Part shown: piece after piece, positions 10,851-21,070 of the stretch
Numbering within the stretch: position 1 is the stretch's first letter
Layout: each line of letters begins with the position of its first letter
From: Pirellulales bacterium
GTDB lineage: Bacteria > Planctomycetota > Planctomycetia > Pirellulales > Lacipirellulaceae
Assembly: GCA_020849945.1 (NCBI GenBank)
Contig: JADZFK010000138.1
Coordinates: forward strand, 1-64,000
Reading direction: 5' to 3'
Length of the DNA stretch: 64,000 bases
Notes under the pieces: generated by a model
Database searches by the model: none
Told to the model about the DNA's origin: nothing
Seen by the model: only the letters and a program-made list of their open reading frames with translations
Translations under genes and position numbers: made by a program

Positions 10851-11240
10851 ATGGCGAAAATACTCTTCATTGCGGGCGGCGGTGCCCTTGGTTCGCTGTT
10901 GCGGTATGCCTTGCACGGTTGGGTTCAGCGATCGAGTGGCAGCGGTACCTTTCCCATCGGCACGCTTGCCGTGAATGTGCTCGGGTGTTTCCTTATCGGC
11001 CTCATTACCGCCTTCGTCACGCGCCCCTCTGCCTTGATTGCGGAAGAGTATCGGCTGGGGTTGACGGTTGGCCTCTTGGGTGGCTTTACCACCTTCTCTG
11101 CCTTCGGGCTGGAGACGTTCATTCTGGGCACTACCCAAAAGCTAGGATACGCCTTGCTCAACATCGTGCTAAGTTGTGGGCTCGGCCTCCTTGCTGTGTG
11201 GCTTGGCCATCTTGCGGCCGTACATTGGATCGATGATTGA
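10851..11240 (+). CDS. crcB: Fluoride efflux channel CrcB/FluC
   Basis: GGALGSLLRYALHGWV...GTLAVNVLGCFLIGL...GLLGGFTTFSAFGLET. Confidence 0.92.
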   Translation: MAKILFIAGGGALGSLLRYALHGWVQRSSGSGTFPIGTLAVNVLGCFLIGLITAFVTRPSALIAEEYRLGLTVGLLGGFTTFSAFGLETFILGTTQKLGYALLNIVLSCGLGLLAVWLGHLAAVHWIDD

Positions 11241-11348
11241 ACTGGCTGAAAGTCAAGCCGGGGAAAGCAATTCGAGCGTATGAGCGGCTTGAACTGGTCA
11301 GCCAACGAAAGATGCAACGTCAACGGACGTTGCTTGTTCACGCGATCT

Positions 11349-12671
11349 TCAGTTACCAACTGCCGCCACGCACAGGACGGCCGATTGGCCTTGAGGGGTG
11401 ACGCTGAGGTTTAGGAAGCAGGCCCCGCTGGGCAGGCCGGGGGCGGCGGCGATTCGGAGATTGCATGCCGGGTCGGGCGTCGTGTAGTTCAGTACCCGGG
11501 GCAACTTGCCTGCGCGAAGCGCGAAGACACTGGCGATGAGTTCGACTGCACCGCCGCCCGCCCCCAGGTTACCGAAGTAGCTCTTGAGGGCGGTCACGGG
11601 GAGGTCGTCGGTAAGGTGACCGAAGACGGCTCGGATCGCGCGGGCTTCGTCGGCGTCGCGGTCGGTTGTGCCAAGGCCGTGGGCGTTGATGTGCCCCACA
11701 TCGGCCGGCATTCGGCCCGCATCGGCAAGGGCGGCTTTCATGGCTCGTTCGAGCGAAACATCGCACTTGCCGCGAAGGGCCACGTCCGCCACATTCGCGA
11801 TCCCGAGTCCGAGAACCTCGGCATGGATCGTAGCGCCGCGAGCCTTGGCCGTTTCGTATTCTTCCAGCACGACCATGCCCGCGCCTTCGCCGGCAACCAT
11901 GCCGGTGCGATGCAGGTCAAAAGGTTTGCAGGCCGTGGCGGGGTCGCCATTCGGGCTTGCCATCTGTTCGGTTTGAAGCGCATGGATCGCTTGCATCGGA
12001 AGAATTCTCGTGCCGGTTGCGCCAGCCACCATCCAATTCGCATGGCCGCGTTGGATCGTTCGGAATGCTTCGCCAATGGCGAGGTTTCCCGAGGCCTCGC
12101 GCATGGTGAGCGAATTGTTGGGGCCGCGGAGGTCGTTGTAAATGGCGATGTGGCTGGCCGGCATGTTCGGCAGATACTTGAGCATCCACAGCGGGGCCAT
12201 GTCGCCAAGCCCCTCGGTTCCCCAACGGGCAAACTCGAACTCCCCCGCGGGGGCGCATTTTGTGATGCCGCCAGAATAGTCCTCGGGCATGGTCAGCATG
12301 TAATCACTTCCGAGCACGACGCCAGAAGTATCGGGCTCCACGGCCTGCTCGGCAAAGCCGGCATCAGCGATGGCCAGCTGCGCGGCGGCGACGGCCATCC
12401 GCGTTTCGCGGCACATGACCTTGAGGCCCTTCTTAATCGCTTTCTTTCGTTCCTTTTCGAGGGGGCCGAAATCTTCCACTTCGCCGGCGAAATCGCGGGC
12501 CTCGGCGGCGATGTGCAAGGGCTGGCCAGCCGGGGGCAAGATCGTCGTAGCGGCCACGCCGCTGCGACCCGTTTCGAGCGCATTCCACAAGGCCGCCGGT
12601 GAATTGCCCAACGGTGAAATCAGTCCTAAGCCGGTAATTACCACGCGGCGGTGTTGCGTCGCAGAACTCAT
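11349..12671 (-). CDS. Beta-ketoacyl-ACP synthase II-like
   Basis: VVITGLGLISPLG, NAHGLGTTDRD, KSYFGNLGAGGGAVELI. Confidence 0.85.
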   Translation of the reverse strand: MSSATQHRRVVITGLGLISPLGNSPAALWNALETGRSGVAATTILPPAGQPLHIAAEARDFAGEVEDFGPLEKERKKAIKKGLKVMCRETRMAVAAAQLAIADAGFAEQAVEPDTSGVVLGSDYMLTMPEDYSGGITKCAPAGEFEFARWGTEGLGDMAPLWMLKYLPNMPASHIAIYNDLRGPNNSLTMREASGNLAIGEAFRTIQRGHANWMVAGATGTRILPMQAIHALQTEQMASPNGDPATACKPFDLHRTGMVAGEGAGMVVLEEYETAKARGATIHAEVLGLGIANVADVALRGKCDVSLERAMKAALADAGRMPADVGHINAHGLGTTDRDADEARAIRAVFGHLTDDLPVTALKSYFGNLGAGGGAVELIASVFALRAGKLPRVLNYTTPDPACNLRIAAAPGLPSGACFLNLSVTPQGQSAVLCVAAVGN

Positions 12672-13023
12672 AGACGTACTAACATATCATGGATGCCCCC
12701 GACGAGGCAGTGGGAGTGCTGGCTTGGTTCCCAGGCGCTTACGCTTCCAACTCGTGGCCTGCAACCGCAACACGTACCACAGACTTCAGCCCGTGCCGCG
12801 ATACGCACGATTCGCGCATCCTACGAACACAGCTTTAGCCCGGATTTCTCACCACGGAGCACACAGAGGTCACGGAGAACAAGCCAAGAGATTATTTTAT
12901 GCAAGGTCAACCGCCCGTGGCTATGAGACAGGGTGTTTCCACTGTTCATGGTGGTAGGGGTACTTGCTACTGGTTTTCTCCGTGGCTCCGTGCCTCCGTG
13001 GTTTTGATTCTGAGAAATGCGGA

Positions 13024-14352
13024 TTAGTATCTTCCTTGAAAGGATTGGCGGGGCAGTGTGGCGGAGCGGGGGGCGATTGGCTCGGGGGAAGGTGTGGAGA
13101 CGCCGCTGCTTTCGATGAATAGGAGCGCATCGGCCCGGGGCGGGGTCTTGAGCAGTGGTACGGCTTCCTTCATGGCATCGGTGACGGGGTTTTCCTTGGT
13201 CGGCCCCGGGGTGGCGACCACTCCCATGCTTAGCAGCAGTACCTTGTCGGTTGGCCAGCGGAATCGTTCGTGCAGGTTCGAGGATGTCATCTGCGGCACA
13301 TCCACTTGCACACGCTGGTTCGGTGCGATGGTGGTGGGCAGATCGAGCTTGACGGGCAGCATTTTCTCGACTTGGTTGAGCCGCAATTTGACGACGGCGT
13401 CGGCCGAAGCCAGGTCGAGAGCCAGCAGCGGGCTGAACTCGAGCGAGAATCCTTCTTCGAGCGTGCCCATCTCGGGTTGGTAGCCGGGCCAAGCGGCTTG
13501 CGTGACGATGGCGTTACGAATGTACGTGCGTGGCCGCATCGTGGAAAGCACGATCGACTGGCCATTATTCACCAGCTGCTGGGCCGAGTTGTATTCGCGG
13601 TAGTCGGTGCGTCGGCTCAGTTCAGAAACGAGCAGGCGGGCGTTTTCCTTGGCCATCAACCAGCCTTGCACACCGGGCGATTGGACGGGAATCGGCGCCA
13701 TCACCGAAAGCGCTTTGGCCCGCCAGTTCGGGTTGCCCACCGTGGCAACGCGGAGCGTGAAGGCGTAACCGCCGGAGGCCGAGCTAACGAAGCGATCGAC
13801 GATATCGCCCACCAAAGCGTGCATCTCGGGCGTGTGGTAAACGCGGAGGGTTTCGCGGTTGGCGCTCAGCAAGCCGACGGGGTCCGAGTGCCAGGCTTCG
13901 TAGCCGGTTTCGCGCAAGATCCAATCGACGATGGCCTGCTCGGGACGAGCCGTCGTCGTAACACGCATCGTGTAGGGGCGGATATCGTACTCGCGCCACA
14001 CCTGGCCCTTGTCTTGCGGCAGCGAGCCGCTTCCTTTCGTAACGCGGGCGTGCGTGATGCCCGCATCGACGGGTGCGAGATTTCCGCCAATCGGCGTCAC
14101 GTCACCCGAAGGCTGCCCTGGCGACGCCGTTGTTGCAGCGGCCTGGCCCGGTGTCATCGCCGAAGCCGTGCTCGGGGGCGTCGAAAAAGGGCTTCTGCCG
14201 GCCTCGCCCGTGGTACTGCCATAACGTTCGCTGCCGGGGCTGGCTGTTTTCCATTCTCCGGCAGTTTGTGCCTTGAGCTGCCCAACCATCCCGCCACAAA
14301 CGAACAACGCCAGCATGCAAATTGTTGAATGCCACTTACTTTGAAACCACAT
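13024..14352 (-). CDS. Hypothetical secreted protein
   Basis: 442 aa ORF with hydrophobic N-terminus; no family recognised. Confidence 0.65.
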   Translation of the reverse strand: MWFQSKWHSTICMLALFVCGGMVGQLKAQTAGEWKTASPGSERYGSTTGEAGRSPFSTPPSTASAMTPGQAAATTASPGQPSGDVTPIGGNLAPVDAGITHARVTKGSGSLPQDKGQVWREYDIRPYTMRVTTTARPEQAIVDWILRETGYEAWHSDPVGLLSANRETLRVYHTPEMHALVGDIVDRFVSSASGGYAFTLRVATVGNPNWRAKALSVMAPIPVQSPGVQGWLMAKENARLLVSELSRRTDYREYNSAQQLVNNGQSIVLSTMRPRTYIRNAIVTQAAWPGYQPEMGTLEEGFSLEFSPLLALDLASADAVVKLRLNQVEKMLPVKLDLPTTIAPNQRVQVDVPQMTSSNLHERFRWPTDKVLLLSMGVVATPGPTKENPVTDAMKEAVPLLKTPPRADALLFIESSGVSTPSPEPIAPRSATLPRQSFQGRY

Positions 14353-14522
14353 GCGTCAGCCTCCTTGCCGAGCGCGGACCAAGAATTCTCAAAAGGCGCG
14401 GGCGGCGGAGTATAGGGCAAGCCCCACCCACTAGCAAGCCATCTCCTCCCCGCCCTTGCCACGCTAGCACGCGGCATTCTTCCCCCCCAGGGCCGATCGG
14501 TATTTCACTTTTGGGCCGCGAA

Positions 14523-14608
14523 GTAGGTGCCGCGAGCTGAGTGGCACTTCTCGTGAAAGTGGATACGGAGTTGGAAATTCCGCGACCCGCTCGGCTCGCG
14601 GGACCTAC
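14523..14608. repeat. 86-bp palindromic dispersed element, copy 2
   Basis: GTAGGTGCCGCGAGCTGAGT...CGCTCGGCTCGCGGGACCTAC; about 75/86 identical to copy 1 by eye. Confidence 0.9.
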
Positions 14609-14788
14609 CTTGAAGCCTTCGTGAGAGGACAGCGGATCGGCACTGAAAGAAGCCACCGGCCCCTTGGGCCACAACCACCAACGCGGTACCATGAATATGT
14701 GGCAAGGATATGCAACGCCTTCGCCAGCAACTCAGCATTCAATCCTCATTCCGCCTGAGGCTCCCTTCCACGACGAAAGGTTCCTGCC

Positions 14789-15385
14789 ATGACATCTCTC
14801 GTTCAACAGCCGGCCCCTGAATTTGAAGCCCAAGCCGTTATGCCCGATGGTTCGTTCAAAAAGGTGTCGCTGGCCGATTATCGAGGTAAGTGCGTCCTAT
14901 TGTTCTTCTACCCGCTAGACTTCACGTTCGTATGCCCGACGGAGATCATTGCGTTTTCAGACAGCATTGCGGAGTTCAAGAAGCGGAATGTCGAGGTGCT
15001 GGGGGTATCGGTCGATAGCCACTATACCCATCTGGCGTGGCGGGAAAAACCGCGCGCGCAAGGGGGCATTGGGCCGATTGAATACCCGTTGATCGCGGAC
15101 CTCGATAAGGCCATCGCCCAGGCCTACGGCGTTTTACTGCCAGCGGGAATCGCACTGCGTGGGTTGTACATCATCGATCGCCAGGGCGTCGTTCGCCACC
15201 AATTGGTGAACGACCTGCCGCTTGGCCGAAGTGTCGATGAGGCCCTGCGGGTGATCGACGCGCTCCAATTCCACGAAGAGCATGGCGAAGTTTGCCCCGC
15301 CAACTGGCACGCGGGCCAGCCCACCATGAAAGCCGACCCCGTGAAGAGCCGCGAGTTCTTCAAAGCCAGTTATTCTGGTGCCTAG
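14789..15385 (+). CDS. Peroxiredoxin (AhpC/TSA, 2-Cys)
   Basis: [20 protein letters not shown] and resolving HGEVCPANW. Confidence 0.95.
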   Translation: MTSLVQQPAPEFEAQAVMPDGSFKKVSLADYRGKCVLLFFYPLDFTFVCPTEIIAFSDSIAEFKKRNVEVLGVSVDSHYTHLAWREKPRAQGGIGPIEYPLIADLDKAIAQAYGVLLPAGIALRGLYIIDRQGVVRHQLVNDLPLGRSVDEALRVIDALQFHEEHGEVCPANWHAGQPTMKADPVKSREFFKASYSGA

Positions 15386-15475
15386 CGTTGTTACGGGGAC
15401 TCCATGTTTATCCGCGACGCGAAGCGGAACTCGCCCGCGCGGGAACTTCGTGGTTCTACTCGCAAATGGTGTCGC

Positions 15476-16897
15476 ATGAAGCCTCCGGTATCTCCCTATT
15501 TGCTTCGGTACCAGCCCCTGCTGCTTTTCATCGCATTTGTTTTTCTTTCAGCGAATCCAAGCTTCGCACAATCAAGCGACTTGAAGCAAGCGGTCTCGCT
15601 ATCGCGCAAATACCTGGCCTCAACAAACGACGACGAACAACGCCAACTTGAAAAACAGTTAGCGATTCTAAAACCCGACTTGGATGCGGTCGTCGCCGAG
15701 CTTCGCAATCATTCTTACGAACCCGTAAAGCCCGGTTATTTTCCCGAGCAGCATTTCTTCGATCCCCAACGGCTGAAGAAACATCCGGACGACCTGCTGT
15801 ACTTCACGGTTCCGAAAAGCTACCAGCCCGATCGGCCGACGGGGCTTATCATCTTTCTACATGGAGGTGGCGGCAACACACCCCGCAAAGCGCCGGCCGA
15901 CTCCATGAACTTTCCGCACCGCGGCGAAACCGAGGAAGACTCTTCCCAGTTAGGCAACCTCTTCGAATCCACGGGGATGATCGCCGTTGGTCCTTCCGCG
16001 CCGTGGAACGAACGCTCGAACAATCGCTGGTGCCTGCCGGACGCCGACGAATATCTGGCCGACGTTATTGCCGAATGCAAGTCGCGGTTCAACATCGATC
16101 CGAATCGCGTGATCTTGCTGGGCCACTCGATGGGCGGCTTCGGCGCGTTCCACCACGCCCAACGCCAGCCCGATCGGTTTGCCGCAGTGATCATCATCGC
16201 GGGAGCTTTCAAGACTTCCTACTGGCCCGCCACTCGTGGCACGTCGCTGTGCATTATCCAGGCCGTGCAGGATGCCATGCCCAAGGAACGATGGCACTAC
16301 ACCGACATCGCCTTCGGCCGCCTGACGAACCAGCTTCTTTCGCAACACAAAATCGACCATGCCTACCTCGAACACAATGGCCACCACGGCCTAAACTTCG
16401 CCAAGAAGCGGCTTGCCGAGTTCCTGAAATCTGCCGATAAGCTGAAGCGTGATCCGTATGCACCACAAATTGCACTGGCCACGCCCGTCGGTTTCTCGCG
16501 AAGCTACCTGTACCCCGTGCAACACAACCGCTGGCTCACGCTCGATGAACCCACGGAAGGAACCATCCCAGTGGATGAACTCCGCGACAACGGCTCGAAG
16601 AATTTTGACGACTGGAAACTCTCACACGTTACCAGCGAGCTCCCGGGCGCGTTGATCGAAGCCGTCAATCGCGGCGACAACACGATCGATGTTACCGCGT
16701 CGAATGTCCGCCAGTTCACGGTCTGGCTCCACCCGCGGATGATCGACCTTTCGCGCCCCGTTAAGATCATCGTGAACGGCAAACAACGATTCCTCGACGT
16801 GGTTTCTCCCTCGTTGCCTGCGGCACTCGATTCGTACCAACGACGCCACGATTGGGGGATGATCTACCCCATCATGGTTCGAGTGGATATCGAGTAG
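15476..16897 (+). CDS. Secreted alpha/beta-hydrolase (esterase/PHB depolymerase-like)
   Basis: Signal peptide MKPPVSPYLLRYQPLLLFIAFVFLSANPSFAQS; LHGGGGN; GHSMGGFGAF. Confidence 0.75.
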   Translation: MKPPVSPYLLRYQPLLLFIAFVFLSANPSFAQSSDLKQAVSLSRKYLASTNDDEQRQLEKQLAILKPDLDAVVAELRNHSYEPVKPGYFPEQHFFDPQRLKKHPDDLLYFTVPKSYQPDRPTGLIIFLHGGGGNTPRKAPADSMNFPHRGETEEDSSQLGNLFESTGMIAVGPSAPWNERSNNRWCLPDADEYLADVIAECKSRFNIDPNRVILLGHSMGGFGAFHHAQRQPDRFAAVIIIAGAFKTSYWPATRGTSLCIIQAVQDAMPKERWHYTDIAFGRLTNQLLSQHKIDHAYLEHNGHHGLNFAKKRLAEFLKSADKLKRDPYAPQIALATPVGFSRSYLYPVQHNRWLTLDEPTEGTIPVDELRDNGSKNFDDWKLSHVTSELPGALIEAVNRGDNTIDVTASNVRQFTVWLHPRMIDLSRPVKIIVNGKQRFLDVVSPSLPAALDSYQRRHDWGMIYPIMVRVDIE

Positions 16898-17296
16898 CCC
16901 AATACGGCCACCCTGTTTTGGGTCGAAGAAATGTAAACAACTGACCCGTTTCGGCTCGGAACAATTTACATAGCCGACCCGTTTCGGCTCGGTGCATCGG
17001 CCAAGTTGTGCCATCGAATTGAATCGCGATTGATGACCCGGACCATTGGGCCGAGTTATCGGTTCCGAACGGATGATCGTAATCAGGCCGAAGCATCTCA
17101 TTGGCTTCGCGCAGAAATTTCTCTCGTTTGCGCGGCATCGGCCCAATTCCACGCGATTCATTCCGCCTGTTGAGTAGAATAGTGTAGTTGAGAACTGTCC
17201 ATTCAGCGCCTGCCAAGGCTCGGCCATCTGGACTTCTGTTGAGCGGCAGTTCTCAACGGGAACAGACGAGTTGGTCATCTTCGCTCTTGGAATTCC

Positions 17297-19624
17297 ATGC
17301 AATTCTCTTCTCGCTTTATGCGATTTCTCGTTTGCCTGAGCGCGATGCTCTGGATCACCGCGGGCCCTGCCGCGAGCACTTGGGCCACAGTCGCTTCGGC
17401 CGACGCCTGGGCCTCCAGCGGATTCCGCATCTGGGGCTTTGTCCCCTACTGGGCCGACCCAAGTATCTTTCCTGCTGACGGCATCTACCCCCACGTTTCC
17501 GATGTCCTCTACTTCGGCGGCGTCCGACCCAAAATCGATGGCTCGCTCTACACCATCTCGGGCGCGACCACTCAAATCAACACGCTTAAGAGCCACGCCA
17601 CCACCTACGGCTTCCGCCTTCACATGAGCATGTTTGAAGTGTACGACCCCGCTTCGAGCAACGATTACGACCTCGTTTGGAATACGATCGGTGCCAGCCC
17701 TTCGCTGCGGGCCACGTTCGTAAACAACGTCAAGAATCTCCTTCAGACGAATAATATGAAGGGCTTCAATTTCGATTACGAACGCCCCAGCACCGATACC
17801 CAATGGGCCAACTACACGCAACTTGCCAAAGACATGCGAGCCGTCATCAACCCGCTCGGCATGGAAGTTTCCGTCGACGATTTCGGCAGCACCGACTCGG
17901 ATTGGGACGACACTTCCACGTTCGATGCCCGTACGTACGACCAACTTTTCATCATGGGCTACCATTACGGCGCAAGTTCAAACGCCAGCTTCGCCAATGG
18001 CAAGCTTGCCCTGACGGCCCAAGGAGCTGAAAAGGCGTTCAAAAACGAGCAGCTCGTCCTTGGCGTGGGAACCTGGGGATCGGGGCCAACCACAAAAACA
18101 CTCAAGAGCATCGTCGCGGCCACGCCTAACTTGGCCTACAACGCCGAAACCTGGACGGATGGCACGAACACCTGGGAAATCGAAAGCCGCGAACAGGTCC
18201 GAGCCAAGACACAGCTTGCGCTTGACCGCAACATGCCGGGCATGATGAGTTGGACCATGCACTACGACGCCACCGGCACGATGAGCTTGCATCGGGTTAT
18301 GCATCATTACGCGATGGTGAAGCGCGAAGCGCCAGACCTCAATCTCGATGGCAAGATCAATGCTACCGATGCCACGATCATGGCGAACAACCAAGGCATG
18401 GCCCGCACCAACACCGGCATGGCGACCGCCGCCGAGTTCGATGCCTATTACCTGGCCGCCAATTGGGAGAATGGCGATCGCGACGGCAACGGCTTCGTCA
18501 ACCAAGCCGATGCCGATTGGCTTGCTGGTCGGTACAACACCCTCGGCATCACACTTCCCGATCGGCTTGCTTACTCCGGCACGTTCGAGAGCTTCACCAA
18601 CGCGGTTGGCGTGAACGGCCGCTGGCGCGCCGCCCGCGATGCCCAGAATAAACTCATCGAAACGGGCAACTTCAAGCAGGAGGCAACCAACTATCTGAGT
18701 TGGACCGGCACCGGGGCGGGAGCAAGTCAACGCAGTAACTCGTTCGTTACCATGCGGTACCAGAACGCCGCCGAAGTAACTGCCGGCGTGAATGCGCAAA
18801 CGCGTTCGATGAACGCCGACCTGAGTCAACCTATCGACCTTGCCCAAAACCAAGAAACCTACTTCACCTTCCTGGTCCGCGAGAACACCGGGTCTCTCTC
18901 TGGCTCGCAACTGGCTTCGCCGAACCGCAAGCTGACACTCGATTTCCTCGATGGCACCGGGGCAACGCAGTTCAACGTTGGCGTTCTTGGTTTGCAGCAG
19001 ACGGTTTCGCTCAATCATGTGGCCGATGCCGCCGGGCAAGACGTTATTTCCGCCGGGTTTGCACCAAACACAACGTATCTGCTCGTCGGCAAAATCAGCG
19101 GCAACGGCGCGGCAGCCAACACGTTGCAGGTCTCGTTTTTCGGCACCGGATCACTGGTTGCCAACTTCACCGATCCTTCTTTCAATTGGATGCTCACTGC
19201 AACGAGCGGCGTCGGCTTTAACCCGTTGATCACCGACGTGCAGTTCTCGAGCAGCAACCAGACCAACTTCACGGTCAGCAACTTGTGGATCGGCACCGCC
19301 GCCGCCATCCTTCCGCCCACGCTTACGTCTCAAGGCGATTTCAATCAGGATGGCACGGTCGATGGGGCCGATTATGTGTTCTGGCGTAGTACGCTCGGTC
19401 AAACTGGCGCCGGGCTGTTGGCCGATGGAAACGGCGATCTCCAAGTTACCAGTGCGGACCTTGCCACTTGGCGTTCTCACTTCGGAGCATCGGTGTCGAA
19501 TGGCAGCGGTTTGTTATCAGGCACCACGATTCCTGAACCCAACACATTGGCAGCCCTCGTGGTCTCCTTTCTGTTGCTCGTTTCGACGGGCCAGCGGTGG
19601 TACCGACCTTTGTTGCGCCGATGA
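17297..19624 (+). CDS. GH18-like glycosidase with dockerin-like repeats and PEP-CTERM anchor
   Basis: WGFVPYWADP, MKGFNFDYERP (GH18 DxxDxDxE-like), DLNLDGKINATD and GDFNQDGTVDGADYVFWR, IPEPNTLAALVVSFLLLVSTGQRWYRPLLRR. Confidence 0.8.
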   Translation: MQFSSRFMRFLVCLSAMLWITAGPAASTWATVASADAWASSGFRIWGFVPYWADPSIFPADGIYPHVSDVLYFGGVRPKIDGSLYTISGATTQINTLKSHATTYGFRLHMSMFEVYDPASSNDYDLVWNTIGASPSLRATFVNNVKNLLQTNNMKGFNFDYERPSTDTQWANYTQLAKDMRAVINPLGMEVSVDDFGSTDSDWDDTSTFDARTYDQLFIMGYHYGASSNASFANGKLALTAQGAEKAFKNEQLVLGVGTWGSGPTTKTLKSIVAATPNLAYNAETWTDGTNTWEIESREQVRAKTQLALDRNMPGMMSWTMHYDATGTMSLHRVMHHYAMVKREAPDLNLDGKINATDATIMANNQGMARTNTGMATAAEFDAYYLAANWENGDRDGNGFVNQADADWLAGRYNTLGITLPDRLAYSGTFESFTNAVGVNGRWRAARDAQNKLIETGNFKQEATNYLSWTGTGAGASQRSNSFVTMRYQNAAEVTAGVNAQTRSMNADLSQPIDLAQNQETYFTFLVRENTGSLSGSQLASPNRKLTLDFLDGTGATQFNVGVLGLQQTVSLNHVADAAGQDVISAGFAPNTTYLLVGKISGNGAAANTLQVSFFGTGSLVANFTDPSFNWMLTATSGVGFNPLITDVQFSSSNQTNFTVSNLWIGTAAAILPPTLTSQGDFNQDGTVDGADYVFWRSTLGQTGAGLLADGNGDLQVTSADLATWRSHFGASVSNGSGLLSGTTIPEPNTLAALVVSFLLLVSTGQRWYRPLLRR

Positions 19625-19804
19625 AATGGAACAACCCACGGGGCCGTTGTTCGGCCCAGCGGGTTGCATTCACTCCACGGACTTCCACCAGTCAATGCTT
19701 TGCCTGCCCATTACGGCTGCGTATCTCGGAATACGACTGGTCGGTTTCTTGTAACCGCCGGGTGGTGTTTGTGGTGGTGCAGGAGTAATACCTCCGGCTT
19801 CCGC

Positions 19805-20578
19805 CTACTTCACGCTCATGCGTCCACGCCGTGCGATTGCCAGGGTACTTAGGGCCAGGCACAATAACGAAACACTCGCCGCTTCGGGGACTACGATCGA
19901 ACCGGAGACGGTGATCATATCGTAACGGAGCGTGCCGGTGGTTCCATAGGTGGAAGTCGAGCGTGAGGCGAGATACGCAGTGCCACCCAACGCTGGGTCG
20001 AACTCGGTCACGACCCGGAAGGCAGCATTCGCGTTGTTATCCAGTCCGGCGACCGACGAGAGATCGGCGGAGCGGTTGTTGAACCACGTATCGCCCGTGC
20101 CGCTCGCTTGCGGTACGAAAGTGAACTGCGGGCCATCAACCCATACAGGAGAACCTGCCGTTGCATCAAGCGTGTATTGCAGGCGGGTCGTGTTGGCCGA
20201 GGTGTTACTATGCCGTTCGTCGAAGGTAACCAAGATGTTCTCGTAACCGGCTGTACTTGTGGCGAATTGGATCCCGGCCGTCTTGTTTCCGGTTCCTTGG
20301 GCGGGCCACGTCGTTACGTTGAAGGCACTATCATCGCCAACGTTTGGGTCGGTCGAGCCACCACTGGCATCGCCCGAAGCAAAGGTAACCGTGGTGCCTC
20401 CGACCGTGCCGATTATTCCCGAGCCGATGGTTGGCGTCGTGATGCCGGTCGAGGTGTTTGAATCGCTGGGATTGGAATTGAAATCCCATTGAGCGATGGT
20501 AGCTGCTGAAGCGTTCGCGCTCATCGTAATACAAGCGAACGCCAGCAGACAGGTTCTGGTGAAGAAATTTCGTTTCAT
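19805..20578 (-). CDS. PEP-CTERM-like protein with variant VPEA motif
   Basis: Signal peptide MKRNFFTRTCLLAFACITMSANASAA; C-terminus VVPEAASVSLLCLALSTLAIARRGRMSVK. Confidence 0.65.
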   Translation of the reverse strand: MKRNFFTRTCLLAFACITMSANASAATIAQWDFNSNPSDSNTSTGITTPTIGSGIIGTVGGTTVTFASGDASGGSTDPNVGDDSAFNVTTWPAQGTGNKTAGIQFATSTAGYENILVTFDERHSNTSANTTRLQYTLDATAGSPVWVDGPQFTFVPQASGTGDTWFNNRSADLSSVAGLDNNANAAFRVVTEFDPALGGTAYLASRSTSTYGTTGTLRYDMITVSGSIVVPEAASVSLLCLALSTLAIARRGRMSVK

Positions 20579-20806
20579 CAGGCTTCTCCATAGGGTGTTT
20601 ACCGATTGGACCCGCGGACCTCGCGTGTCTCATGAGCCATACGGTAACGCCTGAACGTGAAGAAGTTGCGAGAGTTGCAAGAAACTACGATTGAAGATTG
20701 TGCGCCAAGAATTCGCATGAACTTCACCTGAACTTAAAGCGGGGCGTGTATTCTTCCAGTCATCGAGTGTGAAAGTGTGAGTTGAAGAGTTGAACTACTG
20801 AACTCC

Positions 20807-20900
20807 GTTTGCCTTGACTCCACACCGCGATTCTCCTCTCTGCTCAAGGCAAACAGCAGTGGCCGCCCACTTCCACGGGGCGGCCACTGCCTCTTTTCTT
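20807..20900 (+). ncRNA. Candidate structured small RNA ending in a Rho-independent terminator-like hairpin
   Basis: Hairpin 1 GTTTGCCTTGA(20807-20817)/TCAAGGCAAAC(20844-20854); hairpin 2 GCAGTGGCCGCCC(20856-20868)/GGGCGGCCACTGC(20878-20890), then CTCTTTTCTTCTT; no plus-strand gene upstream. Confidence 0.45.
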
Positions 20901-21070
20901 CTTGGTCACTCTGCTGGGCTCGCCGATATGTTCGTTGGTCGGATCATACGGTGCGCGAAGTCAAGTTCGTGGCAACGCACTTACCCAGTGATACCTTTAC
21001 GAAGTATTATCTCATACGGGCGAAGAGAAGGTTCGTTGTCGGCAGAGGCGTACCAAAGCAGCGATGCGAA

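Noticed and set aside
11616-14328. Long plus-strand ORFs 11616..12602 and 13270..14328
   Set aside because: Antisense shadows of the KAS-II-like gene and the 13024..14352 gene in high-GC DNA.
16622-17965. 447-aa minus-strand ORF
   Set aside because: Spans antisense of two real plus-strand genes and a gap; composition is that of a shadow ORF.
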